Counted from the first letter of the stretch, positions 1-7,053 are shown. The stretch is 7,835 nt of DNA from Cyanobacteriota bacterium (GCA_027592485.1 JAQCKL010000199.1:1-7835), one strand, 5' to 3'. Numbers and translations: made by a program. The notes: generated from the letters alone by a model not told the origin.

Positions 1-209
1 GGCTGGGAGGGGGGAAGATTTTGAGGGGGCGCGGGTGAGGTGAGCGGTTCTAGCAGTGGTTTATCGGCGTCAGGGGAGGGGCGATCGGGGGCAACCGTTT
101 GAGCGACTGCGCTAGGGGTCAGGGTGCCCATCAGCAAAGAGGCCGCAACGTTAAAGCTGCACCAAAAGAGGGTGGGCTTGAGGGAAAAGGGTGGTTTTGC
201 CGGCATCAT
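1..209 (-). CDS. Secreted protein N-terminus, probable TpsB outer-membrane transporter (ShlB/FhaC/HecB family), 3' part outside the window
   Basis: Reading leftwards from tandem ATG codons (209-207 and 206-204) gives about 69 open codons to the window edge. An in-frame TAA sits directly before the first ATG, so the gene cannot start further upstream. The product begins with a Sec-type signal peptide: basic residues (K5, K11), a hydrophobic stretch (FNVAASLLMGTLT) and a cleavage site after SAVA, before QTVAP. The next ~30 residues are rich in Pro, Asp and Glu (PDRPSPDADKPLLEPL, then APPQNLPPSQ). Cyanobacterial TpsB proteins commonly carry such a proline-rich linker between the signal peptide and the POTRA domain, and a TPS passenger is encoded about 3 kb away on the same strand. 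Neither the POTRA domain nor the barrel lies in the window, so the family call rests on linker style and context. Another secreted protein is possible. No Shine-Dalgarno sequence is evident. Confidence 0.55.
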   Translation of the reverse strand, partial: MMPAKPPFSLKPTLFWCSFNVAASLLMGTLTPSAVAQTVAPDRPSPDADKPLLEPLTSPAPPQNLPPSQ

Positions 210-255
210 TTAAGCGTAAATTGTCTAGTGCCCGTTGCCCGTTGCGATCTCACCG

Positions 256-284
256 ATTATAGACGGCGCGGCAATGGCTTGAAA
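256..284 (-). promoter_or_regulatory. Predicted sigma70-type promoter for the secreted (TpsB-like) gene
   Basis: On the minus strand a perfect -10 hexamer TATAAT lies at 261-256, with a weak -35 candidate (TTTCAA, 284-279) 17 bases upstream. Transcription would begin near 249, leaving a leader of about 40 bases before the ATG at 209. That leader contains a tandem 7-mer (CCCGTTG twice, 231-244 on the plus strand). The position between the permease stop codon and this gene suggests that it is transcribed independently. The -10 is convincing; the -35 is not. Confidence 0.45.
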
Positions 285-321
285 TCCTGGGTAAATGGCT
301 GCTTTAGGAATGGAATCAAGC

Positions 322-349
322 TGTGACTGGGAGAGACCAGCCTGTCACA
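322..349 (-). terminator. Hairpin over the permease stop codon, weak terminator candidate
   Basis: TGTGAC (322-327) and GTCACA (344-349) are perfect inverted arms, with an inner TGG/CCA pairing and a 4-base bulge. The structure overlaps the permease TGA codon (347-345). No T-run follows on the minus strand, so it is a poor intrinsic terminator. It could equally be an mRNA 3' stabiliser or chance. Confidence 0.25.
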
Positions 350-1625
350 ACCAGCCTAGTTTTGCCAGTACCTGTTCTGCAATCATGCCCATCGCGATCC
401 CAATCATCAGCATCAAGGTAATCTTGCCCCCCGGCACCAGGGGTAATGTGGCTTGGCGGTGGGCTTGGGTGGGATATCGCTCCTTCCAAGCCATCACGGC
501 TGGGACAATCCCGAATAAGACAGAAATGCCAAAGGTGCCAGCGTAATCCAAAGCCTCAAAGAAAATGCCTGCGTTCAAGGTCGAGAGCCCCATGGGAGGA
601 ACTAAAACCAGGGAGAACAGGGGCCAACGTCGAACCACCCCATGGGAGGCCTGCCCAAAGGCATCACCAAGGAAATTCAAGAGACCATAGACCAACCCAA
701 TAAAGGAGGTGGCAATGGCAAACTCAGAGAAAATCGATAGACCTGCGCTTGTCCACTGATTGGACCCGTCCCGGCGAAGAAACTCAAGGGGGTCAAACAG
801 GGTGCCGCCCGGTTGAGAAATCGTGGGATCGATTTGGCCACTGCCTAGGATGGCGGCATTCCAGCCTAAAAACATCACCAGGGGAATCAACGAACCCAGG
901 ATAATCGCCCAACGGATTTTGCTGATGTCTCCCTCTAGACGGGTGGTGACAATCGGCACCACGTTCTGATAGACCAACGCCACAAACATCACCGGGAGGG
1001 CTGCCCCCACCGCAGCCCAGTTGTGGTTGAGAAATTGAGCTGGGTTGAGATCGCTCAAGGTCAGGGCCAATAGCCCCCCAAAGGCCACCAGTAAAATCGC
1101 GAAGAAGGCCCCATTCAGTCGCCCCACCCACCGCTCGCTGCCAAAGTAAATCAGGCCGCCAAACAGACCCACAAACAGAGCGCTCCCCACCCAGTTGGGC
1201 AGGACCGTTTCCACTGGCCCAAAACGCCCTAGGGCCGTGGCCAAAATGCTGCCGCCGCGAGCCATGTAGGCAACGAGTAAGGCGTAGTGAATGAAGAGAT
1301 ACACGCCGCCTGCCCCGATCGCCCCCGATCGCCCCAAAATCCTTTGGACGGTAGCCAATAACCCTAAACGGGGCTGCCCTGAGGTGTACATGGTGTTGAG
1401 ATTCACCTCAGCCACCAGCAACCCTGACACCACCATATAGATCCACACGGCGATCAGCATGGTGGTAGAGGGCAAAATCCCGGCGGGCAGGGTGACGGCA
1501 GGGAGGGCTAAAATGCCTGCTCCCACGGTGGTTCCGGCGATCAGAGCCGTACAGGCCACCAAGCTACCGGGTCGGTGTTTAAAGCCGATGCCGTCAAATT
1601 CCAAATTCGAAAAAAATCGGGTCAC
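345..1625 (-). CDS. Aromatic amino acid permease (tyrosine/tryptophan transporter, HAAAP family)
   Basis: This 426-residue inner-membrane protein is the usual length for the Trp_Tyr_perm family (TyrP, Mtr, TnaB), which imports aromatic amino acids by proton symport. TM1 carries the family signature ALIAGTTVGAGILALP (residues 27-42). About eleven hydrophobic helices can be placed, roughly at 22-44, 53-76, 105-122, 145-163, 172-192, 207-224, 238-261, 296-320, 334-356, 362-380 and 401-421. The segment FVALVYQNVVPIVTTRLEGD (214-233), followed by KIRWAIILGS, is also characteristic. The start is GTG at 1625: upstream in frame there is a TAG with no ATG, GTG or TTG between, and the next internal Met (56) would remove TM1. 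No clear Shine-Dalgarno sequence is seen. The gene is divergent from the TPR-CD225 gene, and its stop lies 135 bases before the TpsB-like start. Tyr versus Trp/Phe specificity cannot be read from the sequence, and nothing links it functionally to the secretion genes. Confidence 0.9.
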   Translation of the reverse strand: MTRFFSNLEFDGIGFKHRPGSLVACTALIAGTTVGAGILALPAVTLPAGILPSTTMLIAVWIYMVVSGLLVAEVNLNTMYTSGQPRLGLLATVQRILGRSGAIGAGGVYLFIHYALLVAYMARGGSILATALGRFGPVETVLPNWVGSALFVGLFGGLIYFGSERWVGRLNGAFFAILLVAFGGLLALTLSDLNPAQFLNHNWAAVGAALPVMFVALVYQNVVPIVTTRLEGDISKIRWAIILGSLIPLVMFLGWNAAILGSGQIDPTISQPGGTLFDPLEFLRRDGSNQWTSAGLSIFSEFAIATSFIGLVYGLLNFLGDAFGQASHGVVRRWPLFSLVLVPPMGLSTLNAGIFFEALDYAGTFGISVLFGIVPAVMAWKERYPTQAHRQATLPLVPGGKITLMLMIGIAMGMIAEQVLAKLGWL

Positions 1626-1667
1626 GGGTGCAGAAACGGCCTCGATCGGGCGGCAAAGGGGGTGCTG

Positions 1668-1695
1668 AATCTAGGATTTAGGCCAGCGATCGCAA
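1668..1695 (-). promoter_or_regulatory. Possible promoter of the permease gene
   Basis: On the minus strand TTGCGA (1695-1690) and TAGATT (1673-1668) are separated by 16 bases. This would give a leader of roughly 35 bases before the GTG at 1625. The -35 overlaps a HIP1 octamer (1686-1693). Both hexamers are imperfect (4/6 each), so this is a guess from position and partial consensus. Confidence 0.28.
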
Positions 1696-1750
1696 CCATT
1701 CTCCCAAGCGCGGTTCAATACAACTGTTCACTGGTATCTAAACCCCTATG

Positions 1751-1771
1751 GACTTCGACAAGTTCAGCCCG
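1751..1771. repeat. Possible REP-like element fragment (CTTCGACAAG-TTCAG type)
   Basis: The string GACTTCGACAAGTTCAGCCC resembles the short dispersed CTTCGACAAGCTCAG motif seen between genes in many bacterial genomes, with one base different in its core. Only one copy is visible here, so repetition cannot be shown from this window. The call rests on recollection of the motif and on its intergenic position. Confidence 0.22.
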
Positions 1772-1781
1772 AGTGGTGAAT

Positions 1782-1805
1782 TCAGCAGCCGAAAAGCCCT
1801 GCTGA
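1782..1805. other. Stem-loop in the divergent spacer
   Basis: TCAGCAG (1782-1788) and CTGCTGA (1799-1805) form a perfect 7-bp stem around the 10-base loop CCGAAAAGCC. No T-run follows on either strand, so it is not an intrinsic terminator. It lies beside the REP-like stretch and about 90 bases before the TPR gene start. It could be part of a repeat element, a leader structure or chance. Confidence 0.35.
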
Positions 1806-1895
1806 GAATTGCTGGTTAATCGGGAAACTCCTGGCATCCCCCATTTCAGAGAGGCTAGACTGGATGCGCCGCCATCACCCCCTTCCCCATCCGTG

Positions 1896-3074
1896 ATGCC
1901 TAAAGCGTTCCGTTCCTGGCTCCTTTGTCAGCAGGCCAAATTCGCCTACCGCAAAGGCACAAACCTGATTCGTAAAGGCAGCCTCAAAGCGGCGATCGCC
2001 TGCTTTACCAACGCCCTGCCCCACCATCCCAACCCTGCCGAATGCTATGTGCAGCGTGGCCTGGCCCACTGGCAGCATAAACATCGCGAAGCGGCAATCT
2101 CAGACTATAACCAAGCGATCGCCCTCAACCCTGAGCATGTGATCGCCTACGGCAACCGGGGGCTGGTGCGCTACGAGCTGGGGGATACCGAGGGGGCGAT
2201 CGCCGACTGGCAGACCGCTCTGCGCTATCGCCCCCACTACGCCACCGCCCACTACAACTTGGGGCTCCACTACGCCCAACAGGGGGACCAACGCGCCGCC
2301 CAAACCGCCCTGACCAAAGCGATTGCCGCCAGCCCCAACCTGGCCGAAGCCTATTACCACCGGGGAAATGTGCGCGACCTCCTGGGGGATCAGGCGGGGG
2401 CCTTGGCGGATTGGCAACTGGCGATCGCCAATGACTTGTCTATGGATGCGGTCAAAGCCAAACTGCTGAATGTCCGCCAGACTCACCATCAAGAACGGTT
2501 GGCGGCGACGGTGCAGGGGACATTGCCCGCTGGCATTGCGGTAGAGGTAAAACACACCGATCAGCAGCTCACCATTACCCTCACCCGTGAGCTAGGGGTG
2601 CCGATCAACTACTTCACCCTGCCAGACCAAATTCGCCACAGTCTGCTTCCCCTGGAGTTGGGCCATGTGCAACGCTTCCGGTTGCTGGGCCATGTGGGTA
2701 ACCAAACCCAGCCGGAGTGGAATCAGCAGTACAACCTCTACGGCGGTTTACCCTGCCCCCCCAGCCACTGGCGATCGGCCATTATCACCACCCTGTTGCT
2801 ATGCCCACCCTTTGGCGTACTGGCCCTGGTCTACGCCGCCCAGGTGAAATCGCTCTACCAGCGGGGGCATTACATCGCGGCGAAGCAAGCCTCGAATATT
2901 GTCCGCAAGCTCTATCTCTGTAGCCGCACGGGGATGATTGCGATCGCCAGCCTCCTGATTGTCTATCTCAGCTTTAATTTACTGGCGGAAATAGGCCATG
3001 GCACCCACACCGATATTGAATCTCTGACTTCAAAACCCATGCAGTTGGTGGAGGCTATCTTCAGGAACTCGTAG
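1896..3074 (+). CDS. TPR-repeat protein with C-terminal CD225/dispanin membrane domain
   Basis: From the ATG at 1896 the product has 392 residues. Five tetratricopeptide repeats lie at about 14-46, 48-80, 81-114, 116-148 and 149-181, with typical cores such as AYGNRGLVRYELGDTEGAIA and AYYHRGNVRDLLGDQAGALA. A compact alpha/beta-looking segment follows (about 205-282: AVEVKHTDQQLTITL, then VQRFRLLGHVGNQTQPEWNQ), resembling a module I associate with cyanobacterial CD225 proteins. Residues 288-366 match CD225/dispanin: PPSHWRSAIITTLLLCPPFG, LALVYAAQVKSLYQRGHYIA, AAKQAS, then a second hydrophobic helix (345-366). The TPR part probably faces the cytoplasm as a protein-binding platform held at the membrane (inference). 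The ATG was chosen over TTG 1809 because residues before it are unstructured and proline-rich; an adjacent GTG (1893) is possible. No strong Shine-Dalgarno sequence is seen. The gene holds five of the window's eight HIP1 sites and converges on the TPS-CHAT gene. Partner and function are unknown. Confidence 0.85.
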   Translation: MPKAFRSWLLCQQAKFAYRKGTNLIRKGSLKAAIACFTNALPHHPNPAECYVQRGLAHWQHKHREAAISDYNQAIALNPEHVIAYGNRGLVRYELGDTEGAIADWQTALRYRPHYATAHYNLGLHYAQQGDQRAAQTALTKAIAASPNLAEAYYHRGNVRDLLGDQAGALADWQLAIANDLSMDAVKAKLLNVRQTHHQERLAATVQGTLPAGIAVEVKHTDQQLTITLTRELGVPINYFTLPDQIRHSLLPLELGHVQRFRLLGHVGNQTQPEWNQQYNLYGGLPCPPSHWRSAIITTLLLCPPFGVLALVYAAQVKSLYQRGHYIAAKQASNIVRKLYLCSRTGMIAIASLLIVYLSFNLLAEIGHGTHTDIESLTSKPMQLVEAIFRNS

Positions 3075-3137
3075 CGTCCCCCTTGAGCACCATGCCCCAT
3101 TCATATCGCCCTTCATTTTCCCTACCCACCGCGTCGC
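3075..3137. other. Convergent gap between TPR-CD225 and TPS-CHAT genes
   Basis: Sixty-three bases separate the two facing stop codons (TAG at 3072-3074; TAG read at 3140-3138). I searched it for a bidirectional terminator and found no convincing stem with a T-run on either strand, only a short CATTTT. Termination here may rely on Rho-independent structures I cannot see, or transcripts may overlap. Confidence 0.5.
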
Positions 3138-6100
3138 CTACCAAGGGTTACCCACCAGCGTGAACGCCGACCAGAAGTAGGGGTGGTCAAACCGCCTGGT
3201 ACTTGAGCCAAACTCAGCGGGTAGGTCCACCTCCCCGCCAGTCCAAATGACTGTGCCCTGGTTCAGGGTTACCCGCTGATTGAGCATTTGCAACTGGGCT
3301 TGGCGAATCGCTTCCGCCTTGATCGGCGCAGATTGGAGCTGCTGATAAAACTCCAGCATCAAACCCATGGTGCCGGTATCATCGACATTCCAGAGACTGG
3401 CCAACACTGATTTTGTCCCGGATTGCACGGCCATCCCCGCAAAACCCAGTTCTGCTTGGTTATCCCCTAGGGCTAAACGGCAGGCACTCAGCACCACCAA
3501 CTCTACGGTTGGATCGGCCCAGCCCAGATCGCGGATGTCATCCAGCTGCACCTGCTCTTGCCAAAACTGGATATAGGAATTGGATGCCGCCCCTGGCCGA
3601 AATTCGCCGTGGGTGGCCAAATGAATGATGCCAAAGGGTCGCTGTTGGCGCTCGGCTTTAACGTTCTCAGGGGTAAAGGTTTCATTGAGCAAGAGGGTTC
3701 CGGGCCAGAGAGAGCCCACAATGGTGTTGAGCTCCAACGGCACTGCGGGTAGGGGGGGTTGCTCCTGGAATTCTGCTGCCCCAGCAGCGAGTAACATCAC
3801 ATCCCGTATATCTCGATAACGGGTATCCGTCAGGCTAAAGCTGGGCATCAGGCCGATACTAAAGCGCTCAATAATAAAGCCGTTGCCATCATGGATCGCC
3901 GCCAAGGGCATGCCCCGCAAACCCGCATCCAAAATGAAGGACAGATTATTGATGTTTTGGGCCGCCAGTTCCCTTTCTAAGGGCCGCAGAATCCAGTCGT
4001 ATAACTGTTGGGATGAGGGCAAATAGCTGGTGGTCCGAATCTTGCTGGGGTCAGCGACTTCATTGCGGAAGGTGCGGGCCTTAGCCATAAACTGATCCCG
4101 TTGCACCTCGGGCAAACGTAATCGTACTGGTGGGGCTTCCGGGGTGATTAGGATCAGCTCTAACGGGTCACTATCGCGCAACGGCACATTGTCAGGGCGA
4201 CTGGCTTGCTGCCAAGGCAAAGCTTCGATGGTGAGGCCATCATGGGTGGCAGACCACAGCACCGCGTCAGCCCCAAGACTTTTAGTTTGATCTGGGGGTA
4301 GCTGAGAAGTTTGCTGGGAAACTTGAGGCGCTACGGTTTCCACCGCTTGCGGGGCAAAGTAGACGTACAGCACCCCTGGCTTAGCGCCGGTCGCATCGGT
4401 AATCTCTTTGAGATTTTGTTGAATAGCGGCTGGAGAAGTAAGGGTTGGGGTGTCGAACCCAAAATGATCGACAAAGTCTTCTGTGAGAGACGCCTCGATA
4501 TCCAGCGCTGTGAGCGCATAGTCCGTGACAACCTCGGGTTCTGCCGTCAGGATTTCCGTGGGATCGAGGGGATCTGGCAGCTCACTTGAGCCCGGCAGCT
4601 TATCGCAGAAGCTACTGGGGATAGTCGTACAGTCGCTATTTCCACCGCTACTGCCGCCAACAGCGATGGTAGCAGGGTCAGGTACGGAGATGATGCTGAT
4701 GTTGCCCTGGGTATAGGTGTAGAGGAAAGACTGAATCGTAGCGATGGTATCAACACCGTTCGCGATCGCTCCACCAGTTCCATTTGTGGTGTCATCCCCC
4801 ACAATAAATGGCGTAATGCCCCCGCCCCCATGGCGAATCGTAATTGCGCTACCGCTGTTGGTTGTAATGGGGCCTGAGGCTCGGAAAAAACTACTTGTCG
4901 TTACGTCAATAACGCCACCAGTCGTACCAAGGGCATTGAGGGTCGTAGCCACAATATCTTGATTGCCGGTTAGAGACAGATTGCCGCCTAACGTTGTTAG
5001 GCCAATGGCCGAGTTGATACTAGTACCAGCACTGGAGATCCCTTGAATGCCTAGGTTCGTTACACCGCCGCCTAGGGTGCTCCCAGCCTGAACGTCCACC
5101 CCAAAGCCGGTGCCGCCAGTCCCGTTTAAATTGACGGTGCCCCCAGCAGCCGTAATGATTCCGGCGACTTCCACCCCATTGGTGCCCCCGGTGCCATTGA
5201 GGGCAATGGTGCCCGTGGTGGTTCTGAGGGCACCAGACGTATCGACTCGCACACCTGCCCCGGTTCCACCCGTGGCGGTTAGGGTGATATTTCCTGTACC
5301 TGAATCAATAGCGCGGGTGGCGGCTCCGGTGCCGCCAATAACCACTTCGCTCCCTGTGAAGTTGAGATTGCCACCCCCTGTCGCAATGGTAAATGGTGTT
5401 GCTGGAGTCGCCGTATTGTCGAAGATAATGTTCCCGCCAGCGGTGACATTGATGTCCAGAGGGGCCACAGCAGAACTGATGTCATGGGTTAGGGTGACAT
5501 CTCCAGCGGCAATGAGAGTAAGGGATCCCGAGGCACCAAAGGTGAGGTTTTCACTGATGGTGATATTTCCGGCTTGAGCACCGGTAGCACCAGTGCTAAT
5601 GGTGAGTTGTCCACCAGAAGTCAGGAAGAAATTTTGTAGATCAATAACATTCAGAAAGGAGTCAGTAAGCGGGTTTGCATCGATATCGCTAGCTGTCAGG
5701 GTGTCTATAGGTGGTCCCCCACTGACACCGATATCAACGGTTGGTGCTCCTACACCAATGGTGATGTTGAGGGGATCGATCAACCAACTGCCACCATTGC
5801 CATTGGGAGCACCTACATCCGGGGCACCAGAAATGTCTAAATAACCGGCACTGCTGGTTTCAATGAAGCCGCCATCACCCCCCAGTAAACCCCCACGAGC
5901 ACTGAGGTTCCCATAGGTACGAGTGGTTTGGTCGGACCAGAGGATGATGCGTCCACCGTCGCCATCCACCGTGGCATCGGCGTTGAGAACTGAGTTTCCA
6001 TCCACATAGGTGACCAGGGCATTGGGTACTGGTCCCGAACCCAAATAGTCACCCCCCACCCGAATTTGACCGCCGCCAAATTCGCCAGAAACATCCACCA

Positions 6101-7043
6101 GAGCATTGATGACAGCGACGGTACTGCCCAAAATATCCACTTGGCCCCCTGCTGCCAGCAGATCCCCCGAAGCCACTGCAATCCCAGGCTGAGTTGGGAT
6201 CGGGAGATTAGACCCGGTGAGGTTCACCGTGCCATCGGCATTGACCAACACCCCCACGGCATCGCTCAGGCCACTGCCGGTGAGCAGTTCTGGCAAGGCT
6301 AAGGGGGTAAAGGGTAAAGGGGTGCCTGAAGGGTTGGGTAGCGTGGCTAATTCGAGATTGAGCACCAGCCCATCTTGGGCAATGCGGACCAGGCTTTCCC
6401 CTTCGACAGCGGCGATGACGATCGCCCCACCAGGGGCCTCTAGGGTACCGGTGTTGATCACTTGCCCACCGATGAGCTGCAGGGTTTCCCCTGGAGTCAC
6501 CGCGAGGGTGCCGCCATTGACGATGCTGCCAGGGGTGTCGCGGCTAAAGATAAAACCGGTGGGATCCCCCACCAAAGCCCCATAATCATTGCTGCCGATC
6601 GCTCCAAAATCCCCCGTCCCAAAGGTCACCCCATCGGCAGTGGTGGCGGTAAAACTGCCCCCCAGATTTAGGGCAGCGTTGGCCCCAAATAAGATCCCAG
6701 CCGGGTTCAACAAAAACAGGTTGGCGTTGGAGCCGGAGACGCTCAGCAAGCCATTGATCAAAGAGGGGTTGCCGCCGGTGATCCGCCCCAGAATATTGAG
6801 GGTGCCGGGATCGGTGAAAAAGGTGGCACTTTCGCCGCCGAGCAGATTGAAGTCAGTGAAGCTGTGGAAAAGATTGTTACCAGCACTTGTCCCACCCGTG
6901 ATGGTGTAGACATCACCGGCCTGGTTAACGTCAGTCTGGGTCCCATCAGAGGCGGCGGTGATGGACTGGCCATAAACAGGGACGGCCAATAACACTGCTC
7001 CCAGACTAGCCAGTCCGGGCAGAAACAGAGGGTTAAAACCCAT
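3138..7043 (-). CDS. TPS-secreted passenger with beta-helix and C-terminal CHAT caspase-like protease domain
   Basis: The protein has 1301 residues and an intact frame. Residues 1-25 form a signal peptide ending VYG before QS. Residues ~26-260 are the TPS/haemagglutination-activity domain, shown by NNLFHSFTDFNL (56-67) and NANLFLLNPAGILFG (106-120), which TpsB partners recognise. A Gly/Thr/Asn-rich right-handed beta-helix runs to ~800, with GNGGSWLIDPLNITI (415-429) and TGGTG-type coils (588-651). A linker (~800-890) holds the pair C805/C813. The CHAT (caspase/separase-like) region covers ~890-1301: LYDWILRPLERELAAQ (1014-1029), FILDAGLRGMPLAAIHDG (1036-1053), catalytic His1145 in HLATHGEF, catalytic Cys1188 in VVLSACRLALGD, and the end HPYFWSAFTLVGNPW. 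Both catalytic residues are present, so activity is expected; the substrate is unknown. ATG 7043 is firm because TAA lies three codons upstream. The likely site of action is the cell surface or outside. It is probably cotranscribed with DUF928. Confidence 0.93.
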   Translation of the reverse strand: MGFNPLFLPGLASLGAVLLAVPVYGQSITAASDGTQTDVNQAGDVYTITGGTSAGNNLFHSFTDFNLLGGESATFFTDPGTLNILGRITGGNPSLINGLLSVSGSNANLFLLNPAGILFGANAALNLGGSFTATTADGVTFGTGDFGAIGSNDYGALVGDPTGFIFSRDTPGSIVNGGTLAVTPGETLQLIGGQVINTGTLEAPGGAIVIAAVEGESLVRIAQDGLVLNLELATLPNPSGTPLPFTPLALPELLTGSGLSDAVGVLVNADGTVNLTGSNLPIPTQPGIAVASGDLLAAGGQVDILGSTVAVINALVDVSGEFGGGQIRVGGDYLGSGPVPNALVTYVDGNSVLNADATVDGDGGRIILWSDQTTRTYGNLSARGGLLGGDGGFIETSSAGYLDISGAPDVGAPNGNGGSWLIDPLNITIGVGAPTVDIGVSGGPPIDTLTASDIDANPLTDSFLNVIDLQNFFLTSGGQLTISTGATGAQAGNITISENLTFGASGSLTLIAAGDVTLTHDISSAVAPLDINVTAGGNIIFDNTATPATPFTIATGGGNLNFTGSEVVIGGTGAATRAIDSGTGNITLTATGGTGAGVRVDTSGALRTTTGTIALNGTGGTNGVEVAGIITAAGGTVNLNGTGGTGFGVDVQAGSTLGGGVTNLGIQGISSAGTSINSAIGLTTLGGNLSLTGNQDIVATTLNALGTTGGVIDVTTSSFFRASGPITTNSGSAITIRHGGGGITPFIVGDDTTNGTGGAIANGVDTIATIQSFLYTYTQGNISIISVPDPATIAVGGSSGGNSDCTTIPSSFCDKLPGSSELPDPLDPTEILTAEPEVVTDYALTALDIEASLTEDFVDHFGFDTPTLTSPAAIQQNLKEITDATGAKPGVLYVYFAPQAVETVAPQVSQQTSQLPPDQTKSLGADAVLWSATHDGLTIEALPWQQASRPDNVPLRDSDPLELILITPEAPPVRLRLPEVQRDQFMAKARTFRNEVADPSKIRTTSYLPSSQQLYDWILRPLERELAAQNINNLSFILDAGLRGMPLAAIHDGNGFIIERFSIGLMPSFSLTDTRYRDIRDVMLLAAGAAEFQEQPPLPAVPLELNTIVGSLWPGTLLLNETFTPENVKAERQQRPFGIIHLATHGEFRPGAASNSYIQFWQEQVQLDDIRDLGWADPTVELVVLSACRLALGDNQAELGFAGMAVQSGTKSVLASLWNVDDTGTMGLMLEFYQQLQSAPIKAEAIRQAQLQMLNQRVTLNQGTVIWTGGEVDLPAEFGSSTRRFDHPYFWSAFTLVGNPW
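5091..5282 (-). repeat. Internal beta-helix coil repeats in the TPS-CHAT passenger
   Basis: Residues 588-651 contain three related segments: LTATGGTGAGVRV (588-600), LNGTGGTNGVEV (615-626) and LNGTGGTGFGVDV (639-651). The GGT cores are 27 and 24 residues apart, consistent with successive turns of a beta-helix. The repetition is clear in protein and diverged in DNA, so it is old duplication or convergent coil structure rather than a recent tandem repeat. Confidence 0.6.
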
Positions 7044-7053
7044 AGTGATTTAG

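Larger units (their letters stand above)
1626..1895. other. Divergent intergenic region between permease and TPR-CD225 genes
   Basis: This 270-bp spacer separates two divergent genes. It holds a weak minus-strand promoter candidate (1668-1695), a HIP1 octamer (1686-1693), a stretch resembling a dispersed REP-like motif (1751-1771) and a 7-bp stem-loop (1782-1805). For the plus-strand gene I see only a TAGACT hexamer (1856-1861) without a properly spaced -35, so I do not call a promoter. The TPR frame stays open back to a TTG at 1809, but that extension has no family character and is treated as non-coding. Confidence 0.6.

Noticed and set aside
231..244. Tandem CCCGTTG repeat in the leader of the TpsB-like gene as a phase-variation tract
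   Set aside because: Only two 7-base units are present, too few for slipped-strand variation, and it lies outside the coding frame.
322..349. CRP-like operator (TGTGA ... TCACA)
   Set aside because: The half-sites are 18 bases apart instead of about 6, and the element lies at a gene end rather than a promoter.
793..1131. 112-codon minus-strand open frame within the permease
   Set aside because: It overlaps the permease in another frame; the permease helices and signature are convincing, and this frame has no domain character.
1809..1895. N-terminal extension of the TPR protein from a TTG codon
   Set aside because: It adds 29 proline-rich residues without family character, while GTG/ATG at 1893-1898 directly precede a sensible helical start.
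2100..2555. 151-codon minus-strand open frame opposite the TPR repeats
   Set aside because: It is antisense to well-conserved TPR coding sequence and has no recognisable domain.
5110..5577. 155-codon plus-strand open frame rich in Pro/Val
   Set aside because: It is the complement of the Gly/Thr/Asn-rich beta-helix repeats. Low-complexity coding DNA leaves the opposite strand open by chance.
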